DNA of 64,000 nucleotides from Candidatus Symbiopectobacterium endolongispinus (GTDB lineage Bacteria; Pseudomonadota; Gammaproteobacteria; Enterobacterales; Enterobacteriaceae): NCBI RefSeq assembly GCF_018777385.1, contig NZ_JAFJYB010000001.1, positions 558,001 to 622,000 of the forward strand, read 5' to 3'. Shown piece by piece: positions 48,006 to 57,817 of this stretch (position 1 is its first letter; each line of letters starts with the position of its first letter). The notes under the pieces were generated by a model. It saw only the letters and a program-made list of their open reading frames with translations, ran no database searches and was not told where the DNA came from. The position numbers and the translations under genes were made by a program.

Positions 48006-48707
48006 ATGTCTACGCGAATTTTAGCGCTCGATACTGCGACGGAAGCCTGTTCCGTTGCACTCTGGAATGATGGTCAAGTTTTCTCCCTGTATGAAGTATG
48101 TCCACGTGAGCATACCCAACGCGTGTTGCCGATGGTGCAACAGGTGCTGGCTGAAACCGGTGTGGCGTTGAACAGTCTGGATGCGCTGGCATTTGGTCAA
48201 GGTCCCGGCAGTTTTACCGGTGTACGAATCGGTATTGGTATTGCTCAGGGGCTGGCGTTAGGCGCAGATTTGCCGATGCTGGGTATCTCCACGCTCGCCA
48301 CGATGGCGCAGGGGGCCTGGCGTCGCACAGGTGCAACGCGCGTTCTGGCGGCGATTGACGCCCGAATGGGGGAGGTCTATTGGGCCGAGTATAAGCGTGA
48401 TGTTTACGGTAACTGGCAGGGCGACGAACATGAAGCCGTGCTGACGCCACAGCAGGTACTGGAGCGAACCCTATCGCTGCGTGGTGAGTGGGCGACTGTT
48501 GGAACCGGGTGGGAGGCGTATCCGACACTGGCTGCCCACGCGGAGATCGCTCTGACGCCGGGCGATATGCTGCTGCCACAGGCGCAGGATATGCTGCCGC
48601 TGGCCTGTCATCAGTGGCAGTCAGGTAACGCGGTCGCCGTCGCCGATGCCTTGCCGCGTTATCTGCGCAACAATATCACCTGGAAAAAATTACCCGGTCG
48701 CGCCTGA
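48006..48707 (+). CDS. tsaB: tRNA threonylcarbamoyladenosine synthesis protein TsaB
   Basis: Inactive protease-like partner of TsaD in the t6A37 tRNA modification complex (TsaB-TsaD-TsaE); essential in E. coli. It has 233 residues. The ASKHA-fold N-terminus is [17 protein letters not shown], followed by [20 protein letters not shown]. The ATG at 48006 is chosen because it gives [13 protein letters not shown]; the open frame upstream has no homology. It follows yoaA after 73 bases, as in E. coli. Intact. Confidence 0.95.
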   Translation: MSTRILALDTATEACSVALWNDGQVFSLYEVCPREHTQRVLPMVQQVLAETGVALNSLDALAFGQGPGSFTGVRIGIGIAQGLALGADLPMLGISTLATMAQGAWRRTGATRVLAAIDARMGEVYWAEYKRDVYGNWQGDEHEAVLTPQQVLERTLSLRGEWATVGTGWEAYPTLAAHAEIALTPGDMLLPQAQDMLPLACHQWQSGNAVAVADALPRYLRNNITWKKLPGRA

Positions 48708-48773
48708 TAATCGCGCAACTTATTGCATTACTGCCTACTCTAATGAGTAGGTAATGGCAAAGGGATCAGTATT

Positions 48774-49343
48774 ATGGCGATTTCTTATTGGTCAAAACAG
48801 GTGACGTTCGCGGTGCTGGCACTGTTGCTGGCAGGCTGTTCTTCGATTCCTGAATCCATCTAGAGTAGTTCAGAAAGACCGTACGACCGTTTGTCGCAAA
48901 TCACGTTGATGCCGCAGATGGCCTTGGGTCAGGAGGCGCGTCTCGGCGGTCGCGTTGTGGCCGTTCATAACGAAAATGATAAAACCCGATTGGTGATTGT
49001 CAGCCTACCGCTGGATCGCTGGGCGCGGCCCCAGTTGGAGAGCGTTTCTGAAGGACGATTTATTGCCAACGTCAAAGGCTTCCTTGAACCTCTCGATTTT
49101 CAGGGGCGACTGGTGACGGTTGTGGGTTCGGTCGCGGAAATGGAGCAAGGTCAGATAGGCAGCAGGCCTTATCGCTTTGTGGTGATCAATGTGACGGGTT
49201 ATCAACGCTGGAGTGAAACGCAGCAGGTCATCTTACCGCCTGCGCGGCTGATCCAGTGGGGGTGGGATTGGCGTTACCGGCGGGGTTGGGGCTTTGGCAA
49301 TGACTGGGGCCCGGCACGTATCGAGACCATCGTGACGCAATAA
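48774..49343 (+). pseudogene. yeaY: Slp-family outer-membrane lipoprotein YeaY, amber codon
   Basis: Starvation/carbon-limitation Slp-type lipoprotein; 189 codons. The signal peptide ends in the lipobox LLAGC, with Cys near residue 22, and the mature part (LGGRVVAVHNENDKTRLVIVSLPLD and onward) matches YeaY. TAG at 48861-48863 interrupts the frame after SSIPESI; the reading continues in frame to the native stop. CAG to TAG is the simplest cause. Only a short lipopeptide could be made. E. coli yeaY lies between tsaB and fadD, as here. Confidence 0.9.
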
Positions 49344-49380
49344 ATGACGGTTTTTTTCTCTTAGAAAAACGGAGAACAAC

Positions 49381-49406
49381 GAGGCGACGCAGGTCGCCTC
49401 ATTTTT
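49381..49406 (+). terminator. Terminator after yeaY
   Basis: GAGGCGAC (49381-49388), loop GCAG, GTCGCCTC (49393-49400), then ATTTTTT. Confidence 0.85.
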
Positions 49407-49468
49407 TGATACATATGATTAACAATAAGGCGTGATCGAACTCTCAACCTCGATATTGTCTCAGCAGC

Positions 49469-49485
49469 AACTGGTGAACTGAGTT
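49469..49485. promoter_or_regulatory. FadR operator candidate upstream of fadD
   Basis: AACTGGTGAACTGAGTT resembles the E. coli fadD operator AGCTGGTATGATGAGTT as I recall it, in the same place before fadD. Confidence 0.5.
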
Positions 49486-49542
49486 AAAATAATGTTAATT
49501 AAACGAGCGGTGGGAGAATCATCATGCCACTAAAAAAATACC

Positions 49543-51249
49543 TTGGAGAAAATCTGGTTAACGCGTTATCCGGCAAACGTGCCCGCCGAAATTAATCCGG
49601 ATAACTATACGTCGTTGGTCGATCTTTTTGAAAATGCAGTTGCCCGATATGCAGACCTATCTGCATTTATTAACATGGGCGAGGTAATGACTTTCCGCAA
49701 GTTGGAAGAGCGTAGCCGCGCGTTTGCCGCCTATTTGCAAAACCAACTCCATCTGCAAAAGGGCGACCGCGTGGCACTGATGATGCCGAACCTGTTGCAA
49801 TATCCGGTCGCGTTGTTTGGCATTTTGCGCGCCGGCCTGGTGGTGGTTAACGTCAATCCGCTTTGTACCCCGCGTGAACTGGAACATCAGTTGAAAGACA
49901 GCGGCGCAACCGCCATTGTGATTGTGTCCAACTTTGCACATACGCTGGAAAAGGTGGTGTATAACACCGACGTTAAACATGTGATCCTGACGCGCATGGG
50001 CGATCAGCTCTCTACCGCGAAAGGGACGCTGGTCAACTTTGTGGTTAAATACATCAAGCGTCTGGTGCCGAAATACCATCTGCTGGATGCCATCTCGTTT
50101 CGCAGTGCACTGCAACAAGGGCGGCGACTTCAGTACATCAAACCACAAATCGTGAATGCCGATCTGGCATTTTTGCAATACACTGGCGGCACCACCGGGT
50201 TGTCGAAAGGTGCGATGCTGACACACCGTAATATGCAGGCGAACCTGGCACAAGCGAAAGCCGCTTATGGCCCGGTATTGCAAGAGCGCCATGAATTGGT
50301 GGTCACCATGATGCCGCTCTACCACATCTTTGCGTTGACGGTAAACTGCCTGCTGTTTGTTGAACTGGGTGGACAGAACCTGCTGATCACCAATCCGCGT
50401 GATATCCCAGCGATGGTGAAAGAACTCGGTAAATACCCGTTTACGGCGGTCACGGGCGTTAACACCTTGTTTAACGCGTTGCTGAATAACAAGGCCTTCC
50501 ATGAGCTGGATTTTTCTACGCTGCGTTTGTCGGTGGGGGGCGGCGCCTCGGTGCAGCAATCGGTGGCGGAGCGGTGGGAAAAGTTGACAGGAAAATACCT
50601 GCTGGAAGGCTATGGCCTGACCAAAATCTCGCCGCTGGTAGCGGGCAACCCCTATGATTTAAAACACTACAGCGGCAGCATCGGTTTACTGGTGCCGTCC
50701 ACCGATGTGCGTATCGTGAATGATGAGGGGCACGATGTAGCGCCGGGTGAATCGGGAGAACTGTTGGTGAAAGGTCCGCAGGTGATGTTGGGCTACTGGC
50801 AGCAACCGGCCGCGACGCAAGAGGTGCTGAAAGAGGGGTGGCTGGCGACCGGCGATATTGTCACGGCAGATGATGAAGAGGGGTTTCTGCGCGTGATCGA
50901 TCGCAAAAAAGACATGATTCTGGTGTCGGGGTTTAACGTTTATCCGACAGAAATTGAGGAAGTGATTGCGCGCCATCCAAAAGTGTCTGAGGCGGCGGTG
51001 ATCGGTGTGGAAAGCGAGCTGAGCGGTGAAGCGGTTAAAGCCTACGTTGTGGCCCGTGACAGCAGCCTCAGCAAAGATGAATTGATCACCCATTGCCGCC
51101 GTAATCTGACGGCCTACAAAGTGCCAAAACTGGTGGAGTTTGTGGAAGAATTGCCGAAATCCAACGTGGGAAAAATTCTGCGTCGCGAGTTACGCGCCGA
51201 CAATGGCAAACAAAAGTCACCCGATGAAGGTGTCGCAAAGGTTTCCTGA
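49543..51249 (+). CDS. fadD: Long-chain acyl-CoA synthetase FadD, catalytic Glu361 replaced by Lys
   Basis: Activates imported long-chain fatty acids to acyl-CoA for beta-oxidation. It has 568 residues. The ATP/AMP motif [18 protein letters not shown] is intact. The second signature, YGLTE in all family members I know, reads [12 protein letters not shown]; codon AAA at residue 361 replaces GAA. E. coli Glu361 is needed for adenylation, so activity is doubtful. The start is a TTG at 49543 without a ribosome site. An ATG at 49524 with GGGAG seven bases upstream lies in another frame; one A fewer in the A7 run after it would fuse MPLKNT to LEKIWL, so the 5' end may also be frameshifted. Confidence 0.88.
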   Translation: MEKIWLTRYPANVPAEINPDNYTSLVDLFENAVARYADLSAFINMGEVMTFRKLEERSRAFAAYLQNQLHLQKGDRVALMMPNLLQYPVALFGILRAGLVVVNVNPLCTPRELEHQLKDSGATAIVIVSNFAHTLEKVVYNTDVKHVILTRMGDQLSTAKGTLVNFVVKYIKRLVPKYHLLDAISFRSALQQGRRLQYIKPQIVNADLAFLQYTGGTTGLSKGAMLTHRNMQANLAQAKAAYGPVLQERHELVVTMMPLYHIFALTVNCLLFVELGGQNLLITNPRDIPAMVKELGKYPFTAVTGVNTLFNALLNNKAFHELDFSTLRLSVGGGASVQQSVAERWEKLTGKYLLEGYGLTKISPLVAGNPYDLKHYSGSIGLLVPSTDVRIVNDEGHDVAPGESGELLVKGPQVMLGYWQQPAATQEVLKEGWLATGDIVTADDEEGFLRVIDRKKDMILVSGFNVYPTEIEEVIARHPKVSEAAVIGVESELSGEAVKAYVVARDSSLSKDELITHCRRNLTAYKVPKLVEFVEELPKSNVGKILRRELRADNGKQKSPDEGVAKVS

Positions 51250-51306
51250 TTTATCAATAAAACGTCTGCCAGATCGCAGCAGGACAGGCTATCATAGCAA
51301 AAGGTT

Positions 51307-51337
51307 AACAACGCCGGTTATACCGGCGTTGTTTTTG
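51307..51337 (+). terminator. Terminator after fadD
   Basis: AACAACGCCGGT, loop TAT, ACCGGCGTTGTT, then TTT. It ends fadD before rnd. Confidence 0.88.
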
Positions 51338-51370
51338 CAGTAGCCGACAGTTAAAACAAGAGAACACGTT

Positions 51371-52501
51371 TTGAATTATCAGTTAATCAGCGATAACAAT
51401 GGCCTGGAACAGGTTTGTCAGCAGGAGCGTCAGCACACGCAGGTCGCGTTGGATACCGAATTTGTCCGCACTCGCGCCTATTATCCGCAGTTGGGTCTTA
51501 TCCAGCTTTTTGACGGTGAAACCATCTCTCTGATCGATTCCCTCACTATCAGTGCGTGGCAGCCGTTTGTGGCGCTGTTGCAAGATGCGCTGGTGACTAA
51601 GTTCCTGCACGCCAGCAGTGAAGATCTTGAGGTGTTTCTTAATGCGTTTGGCGTGTTGCCGCATCCGTTTATCGATACACAGATTTTGGCTGCCTTTCTC
51701 GGTAAGCCCTTGTCGTATGGATTTGCTGCATTAGTGGCAGATTATCAAGGTGTGACGTTGGATAAGACCGAATCGCGTACCGACTGGTTGGCTCGTCCGT
51801 TGACTGAGAAACAGTGTGACTATGCCGCCGCAGATGTCTTCTATCTGTTGCCGATGGCTGCTGAGAAGATTGTGGCCGAAACGCGTGAAGCCGGATGGCT
51901 GGACGCGGCGTTGGATGAATGCCGGTTACTGTGTCAGCGTAAACAGGACATCCTCGCGCCGGAACTGGCCTATCGTGAATTTGGTAACGCCTGGCAACTG
52001 CGTGGCAAGCAACTGGCTTGCCTGCAACTGCTTGCTCAGTGGCGTCTGAATCTGGCGCGCCAGCGCGACAGCCCAGTCAACTTTGTGGTAAGGGAAGAAA
52101 ATTTGCTTCAGGTGGCGCGCTGCATGCCGTCCTCGTTGGGCGAGTTGAGCGCTCTTGGGCTGAGCGGCCCGGAAATTCGTTATCACGGTAAAACACTGCT
52201 CGATATTGTCGCCCAGGCCAATGCGCTACCGGAATCCCAGTATCCTGCGCCGATCGTGAATCTGATCGATTACCCAGGCTATAAGCGCGTGTTTAAAGAT
52301 ACCAAAACTCTGGTGATGCAGGTGAGTGAACGTAGCGGACTTTCTGCTGAGTTACTGGCATCACGGCGTCAGATTAACCGCTTGTTGAATTGGCATTGGA
52401 AGTTGTTTGCTCAGGAAGGTTCGGTACCTGAAATGTTGAACGGCTGGCGAGCTGAACTGTTCGCTGCGCCGCTGCGCGATTTGTTGACTCGCGAAGGGTA
52501 A
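51371..52501 (+). CDS. rnd: Ribonuclease D
   Basis: 3'-5' exoribonuclease that trims tRNA precursors and other stable RNAs. It has 376 residues. The DEDD exonuclease residues are visible: Asp and Glu in LDTEFVRTR, Asp in HASSEDLEVF, and the last Asp in CDYAAADVFYLL. An HRDC domain follows (LQLLAQWRLNLARQRDSP and onward). The start is TTG at 51371, giving MNYQLISDNNGL; the E. coli gene also begins with UUG, which limits its expression. Intact. Confidence 0.94.
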   Translation: MNYQLISDNNGLEQVCQQERQHTQVALDTEFVRTRAYYPQLGLIQLFDGETISLIDSLTISAWQPFVALLQDALVTKFLHASSEDLEVFLNAFGVLPHPFIDTQILAAFLGKPLSYGFAALVADYQGVTLDKTESRTDWLARPLTEKQCDYAAADVFYLLPMAAEKIVAETREAGWLDAALDECRLLCQRKQDILAPELAYREFGNAWQLRGKQLACLQLLAQWRLNLARQRDSPVNFVVREENLLQVARCMPSSLGELSALGLSGPEIRYHGKTLLDIVAQANALPESQYPAPIVNLIDYPGYKRVFKDTKTLVMQVSERSGLSAELLASRRQINRLLNWHWKLFAQEGSVPEMLNGWRAELFAAPLRDLLTREG

Positions 52502-52507
52502 TAGCAG

Positions 52508-52537
52508 AATAACCCCCACATGGTGAGGGGGTTATTT
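52508..52537. terminator. Bidirectional terminator between rnd and minE
   Basis: AATAACCCCC (52508-52517) pairs with GGGGGTTATT (52527-52536) between two converging genes. Confidence 0.85.
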
Positions 52538-52549
52538 AATTCCTTGGAC

Positions 52550-52819
52550 TCATTTAGCGGGTTCTTCCGGTTCTGGCAGGGTGACGTTAAGTTCAAGCAC
52601 GGAGATATCATCCCCTTTTTGCTCCAACTGAACCGTCACCATTTCCGGGTCGATCTGTACATATTTACAGATCACCGCCAAAATATCCAGCTTTAACTGT
52701 GGCAAATAATGTGGCTCACTGTCGCCACGGCGGCGTTCCGCAACGATAATTTGCAGCCGCTCCTTGGCAATATTCGCGGTGTTTTTTTTGCGGGACAGAA
52801 AGAAGTCGAGTAAGGCCAT
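52550..52819 (-). CDS. minE: Cell division topological factor MinE
   Basis: Drives pole-to-pole oscillation of MinD by stimulating its ATPase, so that MinC inhibits division except at midcell. It has 89 residues. The membrane-targeting and anti-MinCD N-terminal helix ([20 protein letters not shown]) is followed by the topological specificity domain. It follows minD after 3 bases and ends the minCDE operon. Intact. Confidence 0.96.
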   Translation of the reverse strand: MALLDFFLSRKKNTANIAKERLQIIVAERRRGDSEPHYLPQLKLDILAVICKYVQIDPEMVTVQLEQKGDDISVLELNVTLPEPEEPAK

Positions 52820-52822
52820 AAT

Positions 52823-53635
52823 TTATCCCCCAAAAAGGTGTTTAAGAAAACTCTTTTTCTCTTCCTCAATGAAACGGTAGGGACGATCTTCACCCAGCAA
52901 GCGATCGACGGTGTCAGCGTAGGCTTTGCCTGCGTCGGAAGCGATATCAAGGATCACCGGTTCCCCCTGGTTTGATGCACGCAGTACGGACTGATCTTCG
53001 GGAATAACGCCAACCAGCGAAATACGAAGGATCTCCAGTACATCTTCCATGCTTAACATATCACCGCGGCTAACGCGGCCTGGATTGTAACGGGTGAGCA
53101 GCAGATGCTCTTTAATCGCATCCTGACCGCGTTCAGCCCGGCGTGATTTGGAGGCAAGGATGCCGAGAATGCGGTCAGAGTCGCGCACCGATGACACTTC
53201 CGGGTTGGTGGTAATAATGGCTTCGTCGGCAAAATAGAGCGCCATCAATGCACCCGTTTCAATCCCAGCCGGGGAGTCACAGATGATAAAATCAAACTCC
53301 ATTTCTGCCAGCGTATCCAACACTTTTTCTACGCCTTCGCGGGTTAGTGCATTTTTGTCACGGGTTTGTGACGCGGGCAGAATATAGAGATTTTCCGTGC
53401 GCTTGTCTTTGATTAATGCCTGATTCAGCGTGGCATCACCTTGAATCACATTGACGAAATCGTAGACCACGCGGCGCTCGCATCCCATGATGAGATCGAG
53501 GTTACGCAAACCAATATCGAAGTCGATAACAACCGTCTTTTTACCTTTCTGGGCTAAACCGGTAGCAATGGCCGCGCTTGAAGTAGTCTTGCCAACGCCC
53601 CCTTTACCCGATGTAATAACAATAATGCGTGCCAT
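52823..53635 (-). CDS. minD: Septum-site determining ATPase MinD
   Basis: Membrane-cycling ATPase of 270 residues, the E. coli length. The deviant Walker A KGGVGKTTSSA with its signature Lys, switch I/II (DFDIGLRNLD and CDSPAGIE) and the C-terminal amphipathic membrane helix (EEEKKSFLKHLFGG) are all normal. It binds ATP, sits on the membrane, recruits MinC and is displaced by MinE. It is 22 bases downstream of minC. Intact. Confidence 0.97.
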   Translation of the reverse strand: MARIIVITSGKGGVGKTTSSAAIATGLAQKGKKTVVIDFDIGLRNLDLIMGCERRVVYDFVNVIQGDATLNQALIKDKRTENLYILPASQTRDKNALTREGVEKVLDTLAEMEFDFIICDSPAGIETGALMALYFADEAIITTNPEVSSVRDSDRILGILASKSRRAERGQDAIKEHLLLTRYNPGRVSRGDMLSMEDVLEILRISLVGVIPEDQSVLRASNQGEPVILDIASDAGKAYADTVDRLLGEDRPYRFIEEEKKSFLKHLFGG

Positions 53636-53657
53636 AAATAGTTCCTTGTTAAAGGGC

Positions 53658-54344
53658 TTAGTCTAGAGGTTGTATGGTTAAATCGTTTGCGAGTTGGTCG
53701 AACTTCAGACGCACGGCCTTCCCGAAATGGGCCGCTGGGATCTTGTCACTGAGCCAGTAGCGCCCAGCGATGGATACCAGTTCGGCTGCAAGATGCGTAC
53801 AGAAGATTTGGCTCTGCACATCACCCGAGACGCCCGCCAGCGCTCGTCCCCGAATCATGCCGTAAATATGGATATTGCCATCGGCGATCACCTCTGCACC
53901 GGCGCTGACGCTGCTCAGTACGATTAAGTCGCCCTCTCTGGCATAAATCTGCTGGCCAGAACGAACCGGCGTAGTAATCACTTTGGTTTTGGCTATTGCT
54001 GGTGCAACGGGAATAGGCTCAGGTGCCCGACGCGGCGACTTACCTTCATTTAACAGCGGCAATCCCGCTTTGATAATGGCTTTTTTAAGTACCTCGTCCT
54101 TACAACCGCTCACGCCCACCACGTGTAACCCCGTAGAAATAATAGCGTGCTGGATAGATAACCAGTCTATTTCTTCCGTCAGGGCGGTAACATTAATAAC
54201 CACAGGCGCATTTTTTAAAAATGCTGGAGCCTGCTCAATCTTTTCCTGTAATGCTTTAATAATTACCTCAGGTTGCGACTCATACAAATGAACAACCGAT
54301 AAGGTAAAATTGCTGCCTTTTAACTCAATTGGCGTTTGTAACAT
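53658..54344 (-). CDS. minC: Septum-site determining inhibitor MinC
   Basis: Inhibits FtsZ polymerisation away from midcell. It has 228 residues. The N-terminal domain (about 1-105) attacks FtsZ filaments. A Pro/Ala-rich linker ([15 protein letters not shown]) leads to the beta-helical C-terminal domain ([33 protein letters not shown]), which binds MinD. First gene of minCDE. Intact. Confidence 0.95.
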   Translation of the reverse strand: MLQTPIELKGSNFTLSVVHLYESQPEVIIKALQEKIEQAPAFLKNAPVVINVTALTEEIDWLSIQHAIISTGLHVVGVSGCKDEVLKKAIIKAGLPLLNEGKSPRRAPEPIPVAPAIAKTKVITTPVRSGQQIYAREGDLIVLSSVSAGAEVIADGNIHIYGMIRGRALAGVSGDVQSQIFCTHLAAELVSIAGRYWLSDKIPAAHFGKAVRLKFDQLANDLTIQPLD

Positions 54345-54477
54345 CTATCCTGACTCAGTTTCATCCTGTTAAATCCCTGGATTTGCATGGCAACATGATA
54401 TTCCAGAGTGCTGTAAGCATGTTATAGTCACAATTATATACAGGCAAGATGACATTCCCATCTAATCGAGTAAAAAA

Positions 54478-54747
54478 ATGTTTTGTGTGATCTATCGAAG
54501 CGCCAAACGCGATCAAACCTATCTCTATGTTGATAAAAAAGACGATTTTTCCCGCGTACCGGAAGCGCTGATGAAAAGTTTTGGTACACCGTATTTGGTG
54601 ATGCTATTACCGCTTGATGGTAGCAAAAAATTAGCGTCAGCCGACATCGAAAAAGTAAAGCAGGCACTCAAGGAGGAGGGTTTTTATCTGCAAATGCCAC
54701 CGCCTCCGGAGAATTTGTTATCCGTTCATCACAACGTCAGCAAATAA
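54478..54747 (+). CDS. ycgL: YcgL domain protein
   Basis: Small cytoplasmic protein of 89 residues with a single YcgL domain ([20 protein letters not shown] at the start, then [19 protein letters not shown]). E. coli YcgL lies in the same place, divergent from minC. The function is not established. The end is a little shorter than in E. coli. The 277-base gap that follows, up to ycgM, has no recognisable gene. Confidence 0.9.
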   Translation: MFCVIYRSAKRDQTYLYVDKKDDFSRVPEALMKSFGTPYLVMLLPLDGSKKLASADIEKVKQALKEEGFYLQMPPPPENLLSVHHNVSK

Positions 54748-55024
54748 CGTGGTGCCATGTTTGGGATAAAAATTCGGTTTTTTCTTAACCGTTTCCCACC
54801 CCGAATTGTGTAGCTCAGGCGTCGTGCTGATGCATAACGGCGCTTAAAAAGTATGATCTGGCGTTGAATTCTTTACTTATATTTTTCCGCATTACTGTCT
54901 ACAGGCTTGTTTTATCGGCGCAGAGACGTATAAATAAACCCCTGACGTAAATGGATACCCACCGGTTTACCTGATGTACTGGGTATCTGAGCGTGATTTT
55001 CAACTGACAGGGCAGGAGATATCC

Positions 55025-55681
55025 ATGTACCAACACAGAGACTGGCAGGGCGCACTGCTCGATTTCCCGGTAAATAAAGTGGTTTGCGTCGGCAGTAACT
55101 ACGCAGACCACATCAAAGAAATGGGAAACTAGGTCGCCCCTGAACCCGTGCTATTTATCAAACCTGAGACTGCACTGTGCGATCTGCGCCAACCGGTAGC
55201 TATTCCGAAAAACCTGGGTTCGGTGCATCACGAAGTTGAATTGGCGGTGCTGATTGGCACGCCGCTTAAGCAGGCGAATGAAGAGCGCGTGGCGCGAGCG
55301 ATTGCCGGTTACGGTGTCGCGCTGGATTTGACGCTGCGTGACATTCAGTCCGAGTACAAAAAAGCCGGTCGCCCATGGGAAAAGGCCAAAGGGTTTGATG
55401 GTGCTTGCCCGATTTCGTGGTTTATTCCCGTCGCCGAGTTTGGCGATCCGCAGCAGACGGATTTAGGCGTGAAAGTGAATGATGAAATCCGCCAACAGGG
55501 CAACACGCGCGATATGATCACGCCGATTCTGCCATTGATTGCTTATATGAGCCGCTTTTTCACACTGCGCGCGGGTGATGTGATCTTGACCGGAACCCCA
55601 GCAGGCGTTGGCCCGATTATGTCAGACGATATGCTGACCATCACCATCAACGATCGTAGCCTCTCCACGCGGATTATCTGA
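55025..55681 (+). pseudogene. ycgM: YcgM fumarylacetoacetate hydrolase-family protein, amber codon
   Basis: Hydrolase/decarboxylase-like protein of 218 codons; E. coli YcgM has 219. The family core is clear (VGSNYADHIKEMG, LFIKPETALCDLRQP, VHHEVELAVLIG, LTGTPAGVGP), including the metal-binding Glu pair in HHEVE. TAG at 55130-55132 stops the frame after KEMGN; the same frame then continues VAPEPVLFIKP to the native end. An internal start at 55148 would lack the first 41 residues. Confidence 0.9.
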
Positions 55682-55828
55682 TCTTTCTCTGACCCGTTCC
55701 CATTGGGAACTGGTCAAGCGCTTGCTTCACTCCGTTAAATCCGTTATACCCCTCCTGCACGTTGCAGGTTTGGTTGGCGGGGCGTTTGTGCGTTGCCAGA
55801 TAACATAAAGATTGATGAGATACTGTGC

Positions 55829-56275
55829 ATGAGCGAACGCGATTTTTGGCAGCAAAAAACTTTGTCTGAAATGTTCGATCAAGAGTGGGAGTCCCTGTGT
55901 GATGGCTGCGGTCAGTGCTGTTTGCATAAACTCATTGATGAAGACACGGAAGAACTCTACTTCACCAACGTTGCCTGTAATCAGTTAAACATCAAAACCT
56001 GCCAATGCCGCAACTATGAGCGGCGATTTGAGTATGAGCCGGATTGCATCAAATTGACGCGGGAAAACCTGCTCTCTTTCGACTGGTTGCCTTCTACTTG
56101 CGCTTATCGATTGATTCACGAAGGCAAGGGCCTACCAGGCTGGCATCCGTTGCGAGCAGGTAACAAAGCGCTGATGCACAGTGAACGCATCTCCGTGCGT
56201 CACATTGCGGTGCGTGAAACCGAGGTTGTCGATTGGCAGGACCATATCCTGAATAAACCGGAGTGGGCGCGGTAA
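55829..56275 (+). CDS. ycgN: YcgN (UPF0260) Cys-rich protein
   Basis: Cytoplasmic protein of 148 residues with a CxxCxxCC-type cluster ([15 protein letters not shown]), probably metal or Fe-S binding, in the YkgJ-related zinc/iron-chelating family. The end [20 protein letters not shown] agrees with E. coli YcgN. The ATG at 55829 gives [12 protein letters not shown]; the open frame from 55793 begins with TTG and adds 12 residues not found in relatives. The function is unknown. Last gene of the E. coli-like ycgLMN block. Confidence 0.88.
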   Translation: MSERDFWQQKTLSEMFDQEWESLCDGCGQCCLHKLIDEDTEELYFTNVACNQLNIKTCQCRNYERRFEYEPDCIKLTRENLLSFDWLPSTCAYRLIHEGKGLPGWHPLRAGNKALMHSERISVRHIAVRETEVVDWQDHILNKPEWAR

Positions 56276-56712
56276 GTATTGTTGTGCAGCGTTTTTGATT
56301 GTTGTTATTAACAATCATCCAATTCCTGTAAACGCTGCATATCATTTGCGCTGCGGTGACCGATCCCTGCACGTTTTGAAATCTCGTTCCCTGCTTTATT
56401 GAGAGAGCCGGGGACTTACCCATCGCTTCCTTTACTATTCCTTGCCGTCAGTCGTGGCATAAAAACGAAGGTGCATCCATCGGTGCGTGTTCCGACAAAC
56501 TCACGCAGATGGGCATCATTCTGACGCTGTTTACCTATCCGCGTATAACACCTCTGACTTTTTAATGTATGAATCACCGCTTGTGTGAACGTAGTGGCTT
56601 CTTTGCCACACTCCGTTATAGGTAGACGTTGCAGGAGTTGAGAGGTGGGTTTGCTTAATATGTCAGTTCATATAATGACCCGACTCCAGCCGAGAGAAAT
56701 AAGGACTATGTC
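56276..56712. other. Gap without a recognised gene
   Basis: No open frame with a ribosome site was found on either strand. Short stretches read protein-like on the minus strand near 56450-56540 (HLREFVGTRTDGCTFVFM), which may be a remnant of a lost gene. It marks the boundary between the conserved ycgLMN block and the AT-rich accessory island. Confidence 0.35.
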
Positions 56713-56802
56713 ATGATGAACAATTTTTTCTTGATAATAACAATGATGGTTTCTGGATGCGCTGTCGAAAATTTTGATCCGAATAAACATCGTATCAATT
56801 GA
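56713..56802 (+). CDS. Tiny predicted lipoprotein
   Basis: A 29-codon frame (MMNNFFLIITMMVSGCAVEN at the start) has AAGGA eight bases before its ATG and a classic lipobox VSGC; the mature peptide would be about 15 residues starting at Cys15. It may be a genuine small lipoprotein, or the surviving signal peptide of a larger lipoprotein gene; the next 380 bases contain no continuation. It is the first element of the accessory island. I do not recognise a family. Confidence 0.45.
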   Translation: MMNNFFLIITMMVSGCAVENFDPNKHRIN

Positions 56803-57181
56803 TCTTCCGAGGTAATGCCTCGTTAATACGAAAAGCTAACCAAATCGCAACGGGCGGCCATCATGTCAAGAGAACGGCCTGATTGTGGTAGGGGATATGA
56901 GGGCTCCTCGCATTTTCGTTGGTAAATTTCATTTTTTGAATCGCGTGATCCGATACGAAAAACCCGAAAACAGTGCCGATTTTGGCGTTTCTGTCCTCGG
57001 GCTACATTTCCCCTGCCCGAACCCTAGTGCGCATGATTCTAATTACGGGCAGTAATTCGGGGTTTAGTGACTTGTCGTTGTGATAAATGAAGTATCTTTC
57101 TCACTCTAAGACCTGGCGAGCTAGGCCAGCGTCAGGATGGCGCTGTGGTATCAAGACTATTGAATCGACACGAGGAATAGT

Positions 57182-57679
57182 ATGAAAAACGCAAAGGTAT
57201 GCAGCCGGTTAGCCGTTATTCTGGCTTTCATGGCCAGTTCAGCATCATTGATGGCAGCGGGCAAGAACACAGTCAGTGAGCAGGATCTTGCTCAGGCGTC
57301 TGTCATTACGCTGAACGCCACGACGGTTAACTGCTTTGTGAGTATTGCCAGAGGCCGTAATTGTGTAGTTCAGGGGGAAAATGATGTTCCCACCCTGTTA
57401 CCATGCCCCGAGACATCAAAAACTACACCCATTACTACGACCTTCAATATCATTGAACTCAGTCAGGATTGGTACCTGGCTGATAGCTGGATTGGCCCTG
57501 TAGTTAAGCGATGCGATCTCAAGGATCCCGCTCAGCATTGGGATGCGCTGACCACGGGACCTACCCACGTTAAAAATATTGAGACAAAAAGATGTCTGAC
57601 TTCAGTGGGACTTGATAAACCACTTAAATTACAAAGCTGCACGGGTTCTTTTGCGCAGACATGGGCTTTGCCAAAGTAA
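57182..57679 (+). CDS. Secreted ricin-B-like (beta-trefoil) protein
   Basis: Protein of 165 residues with a signal peptide (MKNAKVCSRLAVILAFMASS, cleaved near LMA before AGK). The mature part has the marks of a beta-trefoil lectin: HVKNIETKRCLTSVGLDKPLKLQSC and the QxW end FAQTWALPK, with six or more Cys residues likely in disulphides. Such modules form the cell-binding part of toxins such as cytolethal distending toxin, and occur in carbohydrate-binding proteins. No toxin A subunit is nearby. GAGGAA precedes the ATG, and a terminator follows. Function unknown. Confidence 0.6.
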   Translation: MKNAKVCSRLAVILAFMASSASLMAAGKNTVSEQDLAQASVITLNATTVNCFVSIARGRNCVVQGENDVPTLLPCPETSKTTPITTTFNIIELSQDWYLADSWIGPVVKRCDLKDPAQHWDALTTGPTHVKNIETKRCLTSVGLDKPLKLQSCTGSFAQTWALPK

Positions 57680-57703
57680 GCAACTGAGGTCAAGTTTACA
57701 TTT

Positions 57704-57730
57704 AGGCTCACTTCGGTGGGCTTATTCTTT
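57704..57730 (+). terminator. Terminator after the beta-trefoil gene
   Basis: AGGCTCAC, loop TTCG, GTGGGCTT (one G-U pair), then a T-rich tail ATTCTTTT. Confidence 0.7.
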
Positions 57731-57817
57731 TCCTGTAAATCTAACCACTGCCGTAACGTCGCTAAAGGCGGGCAGTCAGATGAAAAACAGTGTAGAACGG
57801 TTATTAAAGGAAAAATA

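Noticed and set aside
49524-49595. 23-codon frame ([10 protein letters not shown]...) with a good ribosome site overlapping the fadD start
   Set aside because: Better explained as the native fadD start thrown out of frame by one base in an A7 run than as a separate gene; recorded under fadD.
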